A stretch of 15,199 bases of DNA, from positions 29,329-44,527 of the forward strand of contig JAPPKD010000325.1 of NCBI GenBank assembly GCA_028820215.1, read 5' to 3'. The translations under genes and the position numbers were made by a program. This DNA comes from Spirochaetaceae bacterium (GTDB lineage Bacteria > Spirochaetota > Spirochaetia > SZUA-6 > Bin103). Below, piece by piece: positions 5,651-13,086 of the stretch (its first letter is position 1; each line of letters starts with the position of its first letter). The notes beneath the pieces are model-generated. The model was not told where the DNA came from. It worked only from the letters and a program-made list of their open reading frames with translations, and made no database searches.

Positions 5651-8600
5651 CTACCGACGCCTGCGCCGTCTGACCACTTCACGCCCCTCTACGGCCTCCA
5701 CTTCCTCTCGACGCATTGCGGCTTGCTTCCGTTCGTTCATCTCTTTCGCGCCTTCGCAACCAATCCTCACAATTCGAGAGTCCGCATCGTCCATCACCGC
5801 CGCAAACCCCGCTCTTCTCCTCTCCCACATAGCGCTCTCAGATCCACTCCAAAACCAGTAGCTACCTATGGTCGCCTGTATCACTGCCTGCTCACTGTAT
5901 CCCGCGTCGAGTGCCACCGACGCAAGGCGCCGCCATGTGTCGTCAAGCTCACGATGTAGGGGTTCGAGGTGATGCTCCCTCAACTCGCTGGAGTCGAGGA
6001 TTACGCGATAGAGACCCATGTCGCCTCCGACAAGGACCGCCATTACCTTCCCCGACGGCCATGCTTCCTTGGCGCTCGCCAATCTCTGTATCACTTTGGC
6101 TCTTCGATCAGAGTCCAGTGCACCCGCGGTCTCTTCCGCGACCTTCGACGTCGATGTGTGCGGCGAGTACCGAACGCTCTGATTCAGCACCAACCAATCA
6201 GCCGCCAGATCAGCGTCTTTAGCGAGAATGTCGCCGACCCAGTACGCGCTATCCATCCCGCCGGGGATCTCAGCTGCTGACCGCAACACCGCTCTCCGCC
6301 ACACTGCGTCGAACGCCGCGTCCTCTGCACCACGATGCATGCACCAGTAGCCCAACGCAGTCGCTACAGCAACCCGAGCATCACTCGACTGCAGGAGCTC
6401 CGCAATTGTCGACTCCGACATCTCTCGACATCGCTCCCTCATGAAGTCCTCGAGCATCGGCATCTCATGTGCGACGGAGAGTGCCTGACAGCGGAGATCC
6501 GCCGGCGCCGATTGATGAGTCAATACCACCTGCACTGCGTTCCATCGGTACTCTGGGTCACTTAGTAGGCATCGCGCGAGCCGTATCCAGTCCCGATCCC
6601 GAGCCGTGGCTGCCTGCACCAGGAAGGGGGCGATCAGCGGAGCCGCGAGTTTATGCGCGATTAGCGCCTCTGCGGTGCGAGCCGGCTTCGGCACACGCTC
6701 GGCAAGTTTCGTACATAGATGTTCGAGCCGTAGATGGTGCATGTGAGCAAGCACCGCTTCCCCGTGCAAACGGGCAACAACAGACGCGATTTCATCCATC
6801 GGCCGATTGGTCCACCCCTCCGCTAGTTTACCGACGTCCTCAAGCCAACCCTGGTGCTGTTCCTCCCAGTCGTCGCCGTCGTAGATCCGTGAAGGGAACA
6901 TTTGCTCGAACTCACAATCCAGACTCAGGTCGAGAGTCAGTTTTGCTCTATCCGCAAGGTCGCCAATCCGGTGCTGAACGCCAGGGTGCTCACGGGAAAT
7001 AGCCGCCAAGTCTTTCGCCATAGTGCCGGCGAACTCTCGCAGCAGATGGCGAGTCTCGTCACTCGCTTTGGGCGGCGGAAAGATCCGCACGCTAGGCTCA
7101 AGCCAATCTTCGATGAGATCAAACAGTGCGTTCCAAGGCACGCGGTCGGAGTCGCGGACGATCGCAAGCACTACCGGCCAGTTGCGCGTCAGTTCTCGGA
7201 GGTCAACATCCCGCAGAATCCCACTCACCCGTTGGAAGGTGTTCCCCATGCCTGGATCCAGTGCCGAATAATCGAAACCAGGCGCGAGAGCCGCGCACAT
7301 CGCCTTGATGGCTCGATCGCCGTCTCGCCTGAGCTTCCACCAATCCGCCGTTTCGCGTATGAGGGTGACCCGGCGCTTCACCGCCGACTCTTGATACATA
7401 ACGAATCCATTCAACCACTGCTTCAATCTGTCCAGATCGGACCTGGGTTCCGAAAATAGGCGGTGCTCGCGTCCCCACCGTTCCAGCAAAATGGGAATCG
7501 CGGTTTCCGGTGCGTTGACAAGAGCAGCCTCGGCGAGTTCGTCGATCAGTTCGGGTTGTCGTTCGAGCACATAGCGAGCTGCAGCCGCGCCGCTCGAAGC
7601 GTATGCGACCCATAGGTCGGTGGCGTTGGCCTCTTCTAACCAGCGCTCTAGGTCAGGAACCTGGGCTCCTCGCGTGCGGGCTCCGATCAGAGTGTGCAGC
7701 GCGTCGTGTCGGTCTTCAACGATTCTCAATGCAGGCTCAATCGGGAGTCCGAAGCCGCCTCCGAACACCTGTTTGACCAGAGTCCAGCGCATCGGCTCCG
7801 GGTCGACCGCCACTGCCGACCGGGGGCGTTCGCCCACCACTCCGGCGGCAGATAACTCGGCGAGCGCGCTGCGAACGTCGAGCGGGGACCTATTCAGGAA
7901 CCTAGCGACTCTGTCCTGACGCACTCCGGAGTCTCCACCCAACGCGAAGGGTGCGAGCACGCCGAGTGAGTCTTGACTAAGTGCAGTGCTTAGGCTGGGC
8001 GCAAGTTCGCGTAACAAGGCCTCACCGTTGACCACCTCCTTGATGTCGCCAACGAGACACAAATGAGCAAGCGTTGCAGCGAGGCCTGGTCGTCCAGCCG
8101 CCTGCACACGGATGATCCGGATCAGTTCATCGGGTCCCTCAAAACCAGCCGATCGAATGATTTTCACCATCGTGTCGGCATCGATCCGTTCCAGTTTCAG
8201 TATGGACTTGCGTCCGATGTTCAACGCGGCACGGACACTGTCAGCGCCGCTTGGCCAGCTTGTCGCAACGATGTAGAAGTCTGCGCTCAATTCTTGCCGT
8301 ATCTGGCGAAGCCTTGCGATGCGGTCAGGATCGACATGGGCGTCGTCTACTATCACCGCCTTGGGATTGAGGCGGCGCACGTCATTCGCGATCTGCGCTC
8401 GGTCGTCATCGACTAGGAACCTCGCGGCTCGCTGCAAGGCCATGTCCCGAAGAAGGAACGTCTTTCCGGACCCGGGCTCGCCGACGACCACGCAGTCGCT
8501 CCGATGATCTTTGAGCCACTGCATTTCCCGCTCGCGACCATGAACTCTGTTGCCAATCACTGGACGCCGGGTTGCAGGAAACGGGCTCAACGCTTGTGGC

Positions 8601-9247
8601 CGTCCGGTCAACTGCAGCAGGCGCTTGCACCAATCGGGTTCCTGGTATAGCCGCAGCGCAATCCACTCTTGGTCGTAGACCTGACGAAGGTCGATTTGTC
8701 TCAGCCGAGCCTCATCGCGTAACTTCCTACGCGTGCGTGGAGTAACATGCCTCGAGGTTGCAAATATGACGGACGTCGGTTTCCAGTCTGTGCCGACTGC
8801 TCGATCGATGCTGTTCACGAAGTTTCGGACAAGCCGCTCGCCTGTGGTCACCACCAACGGAAAAGAGGTCCCTCGCGTCCCGCTGTCGATGGCACCGTCG
8901 AACCCATCGTCCCCACTGCCGCTGATGAGCACGAGCGTGGGCCAGTCGCGCCGGAGCAGCGCTGCGGCGCACCTTTGGAACACTGCCGGATCAAGCCGTC
9001 TTCGGAGCCCATCTAAGATGTCCTGGTGGTACGGGTCGATGGCGAAGGCGGACGACTGGGTCACCGCGCTGCCCGAACCAAGCGACTCCGCAACCCTCTT
9101 GAGTCGGTCTGCAGTTGAAGCCGTGATGCCCAGCTCTCCTCGTTCCCATCGAGCTACCGTATTCGGTTCGACCTTCATTCTCTCAGCGAGCTGCTCCTGA
9201 GTCAGGCCGAGTCGTCGTCGCAAGGATCTGACATCATCGTTGTCCAT
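5651..9247 (-). CDS. XRE HTH / nuclease-fold-like / STAND NTPase / helical-repeat protein
   Basis: This 1198-residue protein has several parts. Residues 5-57 are an XRE (Cro/C1) helix-turn-helix (LGLTQEQLAERMKVEPNTVA). Residues 71-225 look like a Mrr-type restriction-endonuclease fold with GDDGFDG (Asp117) but, where the second motif (E/Q)xK is expected, the strand reads LVVTTGE, so catalysis is doubtful. Residues 236-500 are a P-loop NTPase: Walker A GEPGSGKT (256-263), Walker B VIVDDAH (298-304), sensor-like IVATS (326-330), the GRPGLA motif (385-390) typical of STAND ATPases, and a winged-helix-like segment. Residues 500-1198 are mostly helical without an obvious fixed repeat, ending in six arginines. 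The plan resembles signal-sensing ATPases of anti-phage defence, or a large transcription regulator. Base composition is clearly lower in GC than its neighbours, suggesting horizontal transfer. Domain calls are good; biological role is inferred. Confidence 0.85.
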   Translation of the reverse strand: MDNDDVRSLRRRLGLTQEQLAERMKVEPNTVARWERGELGITASTADRLKRVAESLGSGSAVTQSSAFAIDPYHQDILDGLRRRLDPAVFQRCAAALLRRDWPTLVLISGSGDDGFDGAIDSGTRGTSFPLVVTTGERLVRNFVNSIDRAVGTDWKPTSVIFATSRHVTPRTRRKLRDEARLRQIDLRQVYDQEWIALRLYQEPDWCKRLLQLTGRPQALSPFPATRRPVIGNRVHGREREMQWLKDHRSDCVVVGEPGSGKTFLLRDMALQRAARFLVDDDRAQIANDVRRLNPKAVIVDDAHVDPDRIARLRQIRQELSADFYIVATSWPSGADSVRAALNIGRKSILKLERIDADTMVKIIRSAGFEGPDELIRIIRVQAAGRPGLAATLAHLCLVGDIKEVVNGEALLRELAPSLSTALSQDSLGVLAPFALGGDSGVRQDRVARFLNRSPLDVRSALAELSAAGVVGERPRSAVAVDPEPMRWTLVKQVFGGGFGLPIEPALRIVEDRHDALHTLIGARTRGAQVPDLERWLEEANATDLWVAYASSGAAAARYVLERQPELIDELAEAALVNAPETAIPILLERWGREHRLFSEPRSDLDRLKQWLNGFVMYQESAVKRRVTLIRETADWWKLRRDGDRAIKAMCAALAPGFDYSALDPGMGNTFQRVSGILRDVDLRELTRNWPVVLAIVRDSDRVPWNALFDLIEDWLEPSVRIFPPPKASDETRHLLREFAGTMAKDLAAISREHPGVQHRIGDLADRAKLTLDLSLDCEFEQMFPSRIYDGDDWEEQHQGWLEDVGKLAEGWTNRPMDEIASVVARLHGEAVLAHMHHLRLEHLCTKLAERVPKPARTAEALIAHKLAAPLIAPFLVQAATARDRDWIRLARCLLSDPEYRWNAVQVVLTHQSAPADLRCQALSVAHEMPMLEDFMRERCREMSESTIAELLQSSDARVAVATALGYWCMHRGAEDAAFDAVWRRAVLRSAAEIPGGMDSAYWVGDILAKDADLAADWLVLNQSVRYSPHTSTSKVAEETAGALDSDRRAKVIQRLASAKEAWPSGKVMAVLVGGDMGLYRVILDSSELREHHLEPLHRELDDTWRRLASVALDAGYSEQAVIQATIGSYWFWSGSESAMWERRRAGFAAVMDDADSRIVRIGCEGAKEMNERKQAAMRREEVEAVEGREVVRRRRRR

Positions 9248-9264
9248 ATCTGAGTCCCATGTAA

Positions 9265-9280
9265 CTATACGTCAGTATAG
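9265..9280. promoter_or_regulatory. Inverted repeat, candidate XRE operator
   Basis: CTATAC and GTATAG form a perfect 6-base inverted repeat with a 4-base spacer (GTCA). It covers the -10 box and probable transcription start of the gene encoding the XRE-domain protein. The size suits a homodimeric helix-turn-helix repressor, so negative autoregulation is the simplest reading. The two arms themselves resemble -10 hexamers on each strand. Confidence 0.5.
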
Positions 9281-9302
9281 GAGGTGGTGCCCGATATGCC
9301 AA
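9274..9302 (-). promoter_or_regulatory. Promoter of the STAND NTPase gene
   Basis: On the minus strand TTGGCA (9302-9297) and TATACT (9279-9274) are separated by 17 bases. These match five of six bases in each consensus hexamer, making this the best promoter in the window. The start codon at 9247 lies 26 bases beyond the -10 box, leaving a leader of roughly 20 bases with only a weak GGGA as a ribosome site. Confidence 0.6.
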
Positions 9303-9471
9303 GTGGGCTCTCGGCTGTGCACAGATCCTCAACGTCACCGTCCTACCGCGGTTTGCCCGTTGCTCGACTCCGCCTCACTCTCTTGGCCGCCCCGGCGCCC
9401 GTCATCGTTCCGACCGCCGGTTGACCGCCGCGTCCGGCTCCCGTACGGTCGGGCCGCCCCGGGCGCACCGC

Positions 9472-9921
9472 ATGGAGTTCCAACGCTACTTCTCTCGAGC
9501 CGACGCGGTGCGGACGCTGCCGCTGGTCAAGCGGATCGTCGCCGACATCCTGGACACCGGCCGCAGCCTGCGGGAGTACCTGGAGGACACCACTCCTCGG
9601 CGCGCCCGCGCGGCGGCGGCCGCCGGCTCGACACGTGGCGAGCAGCGCCGCGCCGCCGAGCGGCTGTTCGACGAGGATCCGATCATTCAGGAGCATCGCG
9701 CCGCCCTGCTGGAGTACCTGGCCGAGCTGGAGTCGATGGGCTGCTTCTACAAGGACTGGAACTTCGAGATGGGGCTGGTCGACTTTCCGGCGATCATCGA
9801 CGACGAGCAGGTGTTCCTGTGCTGGCGCAGTGACGAGCCCGAGCTCGCCTTCTACCACCGCATCGACGAAGGCTACGCCGGCCGGCAGCCTCTGCCGCCC
9901 GACTGGACGGGCGAGACCTGA
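9472..9921 (+). CDS. DUF2203 family protein
   Basis: This 149-residue soluble protein matches my knowledge of the DUF2203 family, whose function is unknown. Characteristic features are an N-terminal YFSRADAVRTLPLVKRIV segment, a charged helical middle (Arg/Ala-rich, about 40-65, likely helical), and the C-terminal core MGCFYKDWNFEMGLVDFPAI followed by FLCWRSDEPELAFYHRIDEGYAGRQPL. ATG at 9472 is chosen because family similarity begins there; an in-frame TTG at 9421 would add 17 residues of low-complexity character. No strong Shine-Dalgarno is seen. It is transcribed away from the STAND gene and converges on the aldolase gene, with ten bases between the two stops. It stands alone, and the neighbourhood does not reveal its job. 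Confidence 0.8.
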   Translation: MEFQRYFSRADAVRTLPLVKRIVADILDTGRSLREYLEDTTPRRARAAAAAGSTRGEQRRAAERLFDEDPIIQEHRAALLEYLAELESMGCFYKDWNFEMGLVDFPAIIDDEQVFLCWRSDEPELAFYHRIDEGYAGRQPLPPDWTGET

Positions 9922-9931
9922 TCCGTCCGTC

Positions 9932-10594
9932 CTACCCGCGCGCCGCGCGGATCAGGGACAGGGCGTCGGCGACGCGGGCGGCGATCCGGTCGTAGTTGGC
10001 CTGCCGGCGGTCCTCATCGGGAAAGAGGGCGCTGCCGATGCCCACCGCGCAGGCGCCGGCGCCGAGCCAGGCGCCGATGCTCTGGGCCGACACCGCCACG
10101 CCGCCGGTCGGCATGATGCTCGTCCACGGCATCGGCCCGCGGACCGCGCTCACGAACTCCGGCCCGCCGACCGAGCCGGGGAACACCTTGACAATCTCCG
10201 CGCCCAGCTCCTCGGCACGGCTGATCTCGCCGGGTGTCATGCAGCCGGGCAGATAGGGGACCTTGCGCCGGTTGCAGAGACGGGCGGCGGCCTCGTCCAG
10301 CGACGGACTGACGATGAACCGGGCGCCCATGCCGATGTAGTTGGCCGCCGTCGGCGCATCCATGATCGAACCGGCGCCGACCCACACGTCGCTGCCGGAC
10401 AGGCGCTCGACGACGGCCGCGAACGCCTGCAGGGCGCCGGGACCGCGGTTGGTCAGCTCCACGACCCGCGCGCCGCCCTCGACGCAGGCGGCGGCGAGGC
10501 GGCCGGCCACCTCGGGATCCGGCTCGTAGTACAGCGGCACCAGGCCGGTATCGTGGATGGCCGCGTAGCAGCGCAGACGATCGCTCACGGCCAT
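9932..10594 (-). CDS. eda: KDPG / 4-hydroxy-2-oxoglutarate aldolase
   Basis: This 220-residue class I aldolase splits 2-keto-3-deoxy-6-phosphogluconate into pyruvate and glyceraldehyde 3-phosphate, the last step of hexuronate and Entner-Doudoroff breakdown. Family signs are VELTNRG with the catalytic Glu46, VGAGSI, PYLPGCMTPGEI, the Schiff-base Lys136 in VKVFPG, and IMPTGGV. The length is normal. ATG at 10594 is chosen over an upstream in-frame start at 10702, because that extension lies inside uxaC and has no family similarity. The gene begins one base after the uxaC stop, so the two are co-transcribed. Related KDPGal aldolases share the fold, so substrate stereochemistry is not proven; the uxaC partner supports the uronate pathway. 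Confidence 0.88.
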   Translation of the reverse strand: MAVSDRLRCYAAIHDTGLVPLYYEPDPEVAGRLAAACVEGGARVVELTNRGPGALQAFAAVVERLSGSDVWVGAGSIMDAPTAANYIGMGARFIVSPSLDEAAARLCNRRKVPYLPGCMTPGEISRAEELGAEIVKVFPGSVGGPEFVSAVRGPMPWTSIMPTGGVAVSAQSIGAWLGAGACAVGIGSALFPDEDRRQANYDRIAARVADALSLIRAARG

Positions 10595-10595
10595 C

Positions 10596-12002
10596 TCACT
10601 CGATCCCGAAGTAGCGCTCGGCGTTGCCGTAGCAGACATCGGCGACGATGCCGCCGAGCAGCTCGAAGTCGGCCGGCAGCAGCCCGCGCTCCATCTCGTC
10701 ACCCAGGATCCCGCACAGCAGGCGCCGGAAATAGTCGTGACGGGGGTAGGACAGAAAGCTCCGCGAGTCGGTCACCATGCCCACGAAGCAGCTCAGCAGG
10801 CCGCTGTTGGACAGCGCTTCCATCTGCTTCGTCATGCCGTCGATCTGATCGTTGAACCACCACGCGGTCCCGAACTGCATGCGGCCGCGCACGCCGCCAC
10901 CCTGGAAGTTGCCGATCATGGCGGCGAACAGGTCGTTCTGCGCCGGGTCAAGGTTGTAAAGGACCGTCTTGGCCAGCTTGCCGGCCTGCTCCAGCCGGTC
11001 GAAGAACCGCGCCATCGATCGCGCCGACGGCGGGTCGCCGATCGAATCGTAGCCGGAATCGCGGCCCAGCGCCTGGAAGCCGCGCCGGTTGGTGTTGCGC
11101 AGCGCCCCCAGATGGAACTGCTGTACCCAGCCGGCGTCCGCGTCCATGCACGCCATCTCGTAGAGGACCGCCGAGCGGTACTTCCGGACCGCGTCCGGGT
11201 CGGCCGCCCGGCCCTGCACGGCGGCGCGGAACGTCCCTTCGACCTCCCGCGCCGTGTACGGCTCCGCGTCCAGCACCTCCAGCCCGTGGTCGGACAGCCG
11301 GCACCCGGCGGCGTGGAAGTCCGCATGGCGCTCCGCGAGCGCGGCGAGCATCGCGTCGTAGTCAGTGATCTCCCTGCCCACGCGCTCTCCAAGGCCGGTC
11401 AGCCAGCCGTTCAGCCGCTCCGGGTCGTCGGCGGCCAGGGCATGGTCGGCGCGAAAGCCCGGCACCACCGTGCAAGGCGCACCCGCCGTGCGGATGCGCT
11501 CGTGGTGCTCCAGGCTGTCGGCCGGGTCGTCCGTGGTGCAGACCACGCGCACGTTCATCATGCGCAGCAGTCCGTGGGTGCGCAGCTCCGGCTGCCGAAG
11601 CCGCTCGTTGCACGCGTGGTAGATCGCCTCGGCCGTCCGGGGCGACAGCAGCTCGTCCACCTCGAACGGCCGGCGCAGCTCCATGTGCGTCCAGTGGTAC
11701 AGCGGGTTGCGGACCGTGTAGGGCACCGCCTCCGCCCACGCCGAGAACTTCTCGTAGTCGCCGGCGTCGCCGGTGATCCGCCGCTCGTCGACCCCGAGGG
11801 CACGCATCGCCCGCCACTTGTAGTGGTCGCCGCCCAGCCAGATCTCCGTGATGGTGGGAAAGTCGCGGTTGTCGGCGATCTCCTGCACCGGCAGGTGGCA
11901 GTGGTAGTCGAAGATCGGCTGGTCGGCCGCGTACTCGCGGTACAGGCGGCGCGCCGATTCGTTCGGCAGCAGAAAGTCCGGTCCAAGGAATGGTTCAGCC
12001 AT
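10596..12002 (-). CDS. uxaC: Uronate (glucuronate) isomerase
   Basis: This 468-residue enzyme interconverts D-glucuronate and D-fructuronate, and galacturonate and tagaturonate, the entry step of hexuronate catabolism. It belongs to the amidohydrolase superfamily: the metal motif His34-x-His36 is in FDYHCHLPVQEIADNRDF, followed by WLGGDHYKWRAMRALGV, NPLYHWTHMEL and TTDDPADSLEHH, and later VGMVTDSRSFLSYPRHDYFRR. Length is normal and all main motifs are present. ATG at 12002 is chosen because it has a GGAG ribosome site seven bases upstream and fits the family start; the longer frame reaches into the acetyltransferase gene. It overlaps that upstream gene by eight bases and is followed after one base by the aldolase. 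Reductase, dehydratase and kinase genes for the middle of the pathway are not in the window. Confidence 0.95.
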   Translation of the reverse strand: MAEPFLGPDFLLPNESARRLYREYAADQPIFDYHCHLPVQEIADNRDFPTITEIWLGGDHYKWRAMRALGVDERRITGDAGDYEKFSAWAEAVPYTVRNPLYHWTHMELRRPFEVDELLSPRTAEAIYHACNERLRQPELRTHGLLRMMNVRVVCTTDDPADSLEHHERIRTAGAPCTVVPGFRADHALAADDPERLNGWLTGLGERVGREITDYDAMLAALAERHADFHAAGCRLSDHGLEVLDAEPYTAREVEGTFRAAVQGRAADPDAVRKYRSAVLYEMACMDADAGWVQQFHLGALRNTNRRGFQALGRDSGYDSIGDPPSARSMARFFDRLEQAGKLAKTVLYNLDPAQNDLFAAMIGNFQGGGVRGRMQFGTAWWFNDQIDGMTKQMEALSNSGLLSCFVGMVTDSRSFLSYPRHDYFRRLLCGILGDEMERGLLPADFELLGGIVADVCYGNAERYFGIE

Positions 12003-13029
12003 AGGTGTGCTCCAATAGTGTGACATCGGCAGGCTCGCCGCCCAGGGTGAGGTCACGCGGCAGCGCGCCGGCCAGCCGATAACCGGCGGCCAGGAACCGT
12101 TCCCGCTTGGACGTGTCGGGCGCCGCGACAAAGGCGACGGCGCGAGCGGCGCCCAGGTGTCGCCCATCCTCGGTGAGCGCGGTCAGCAACTCGCCGGCAT
12201 GGTCGGCGTAGGCGTCGTGGGCGACCAGGTCGACCACCGCGGTCGCGTTACGCAGCGGCGCCGGTCCCGGAGCCGCGGTGCCGAACCCCAGCACGCGGCT
12301 GGCGCCGGCACCGGCGAGCACCCGCATCACGCCGCCGCGGCTCTGCGTGTCGTAGTGGATGGTCGTGAACGCCGAGACGCAACGCGCGGGCGGGACGAAC
12401 GCGGCGCTGGCGATGCCGCGCTGATAGTCCAGCACCCGCGTCGACAGCGGCTGCGCGACCAGCGCCGCCACACCGGGAAGGTCGCCCCAGCACGCCGTCC
12501 GGACCGACACTGGCTGGCCCGACGCGTACAGCGTCCGTTCGTACGCCTCGAAGCCCGGCGCAGCGCGGCGCATGATGCCTCCGGTCCGCTCGAAGCCGAT
12601 CCGGTCGTACACCGCCCGTTGCCCCACGCGACCGCCGTTGCCAAGGAAACAGAGGCGGCAGCCGGCGTCGAACGCCGACCGAACCACCGCCTCGGTGAGC
12701 TCCGCGGCGATGCCGCGCCGCCGGTGCTCGGCGAGAGTGGTGACGTTCTCCACCACCGCGATTTCCGGCTCGTCCACCGGATACGACACCGTCGCGGTCC
12801 CGACATCGGTCTCCCCGCAGCGGCCGATCGCGGTTACAGACGTGAGCGTGTCGCCGTAGGCCCCGCGCAGCGACGGCATCCAGTCGACGTCGCTGCGCTC
12901 CCATTCGGCTGCCAGCAGGTCGGTCACGCGGATCTGGTCGGCCGGCGCCACCGGCCGGCGCAGGAAGTCGACGCTGAGGTCTGCGCCATCGGCGAGCTTC
13001 AGGGGCGCCGGCGGCACGATCGCGGACAT
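11995..13029 (-). CDS. GNAT-family acetyltransferase, probably two-domain
   Basis: This 344-residue protein contains a clear GNAT (GCN5-related N-acetyltransferase) domain in its first half. VVENVTTLAEHRRRGIAAEL (93-112) is the acetyl-CoA binding motif with Arg104-Arg105-x-Ile-Ala, followed by helix and RAVYDRIGFER. The second half (about 180-344) contains VSVRTACWGDLPGVAAL, RVLGFGTA, VVDLVAHDAYADHAGELLTAL and ERFLAAGYRLAG, which looks like a second, more divergent GNAT domain. The substrate is unknown. It is the first gene of the operon with uxaC and the aldolase, overlapping uxaC by eight bases, so an accessory role in sugar-acid use is possible but unproven. No Shine-Dalgarno is seen; a TATCAT hexamer lies eight bases before the ATG. 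Confidence 0.8.
   Translation of the reverse strand: MSAIVPPAPLKLADGADLSVDFLRRPVAPADQIRVTDLLAAEWERSDVDWMPSLRGAYGDTLTSVTAIGRCGETDVGTATVSYPVDEPEIAVVENVTTLAEHRRRGIAAELTEAVVRSAFDAGCRLCFLGNGGRVGQRAVYDRIGFERTGGIMRRAAPGFEAYERTLYASGQPVSVRTACWGDLPGVAALVAQPLSTRVLDYQRGIASAAFVPPARCVSAFTTIHYDTQSRGGVMRVLAGAGASRVLGFGTAAPGPAPLRNATAVVDLVAHDAYADHAGELLTALTEDGRHLGAARAVAFVAAPDTSKRERFLAAGYRLAGALPRDLTLGGEPADVTLLEHTYG
12010..12013 (-). promoter_or_regulatory. Shine-Dalgarno GGAG of uxaC
   Basis: GGAG on the minus strand lies seven bases before the ATG at 12002, within the end of the acetyltransferase gene. It supports the shorter uxaC start over the in-frame starts further upstream. Confidence 0.55.
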
Positions 13030-13037
13030 CGGCGCGG

Positions 13038-13043
13038 ATGATA
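13038..13043 (-). promoter_or_regulatory. Possible -10 box of the GNAT-uxaC-eda operon
   Basis: TATCAT on the minus strand (five of six consensus bases) ends eight bases before the ATG at 13029. The best -35 at suitable spacing, TGGCGA (13066-13061), is weak. The position implies a leaderless or nearly leaderless message. Confidence 0.3.
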
Positions 13044-13048
13044 GCCCC

Positions 13049-13078
13049 TTGCTTCTCCGCTCGCCATTCGCCTATAGA
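13049..13078 (+). promoter_or_regulatory. Possible promoter of the YghO-like gene
   Basis: TTGCTT (13049-13054) and TATAGA (13073-13078) are 18 bases apart, and the -10 ends eight bases before the ATG at 13087. There is no Shine-Dalgarno sequence, so the message would be leaderless. It shares the 57-base divergent gap with the promoter-like hexamer on the other strand. Confidence 0.3.
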
Positions 13079-13086
13079 GTTGCGGC

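Larger units (their letters stand above)
9248..9471. other. Intergenic gap between the divergent STAND and DUF2203 genes
   Basis: This 224-base gap is the longest in the window. Its left end holds the STAND gene promoter and inverted repeat. The rest has no clear promoter for the DUF2203 gene, no hairpin with a T-run and no transposon-like ends. GC content rises from left to right, so the edge of the lower-GC segment probably falls within it. Confidence 0.5.

Noticed and set aside
9234..9260. Tiny upstream frame (eight codons, MGLRYGQR) overlapping the STAND gene start on the minus strand
   Set aside because: It has no ribosome site of its own and such short frames are common by chance; conservation would be needed to call it a leader peptide.
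5083..9300. Insertion sequence or integrative element ends around the lower-GC segment
   Set aside because: I found no transposase, integrase, tRNA target, or matching direct or inverted repeats at the two edges by eye.
10737..12023. 428-codon plus-strand frame opposite uxaC
   Set aside because: Shadow of the uxaC reading frame; no recognisable motif.
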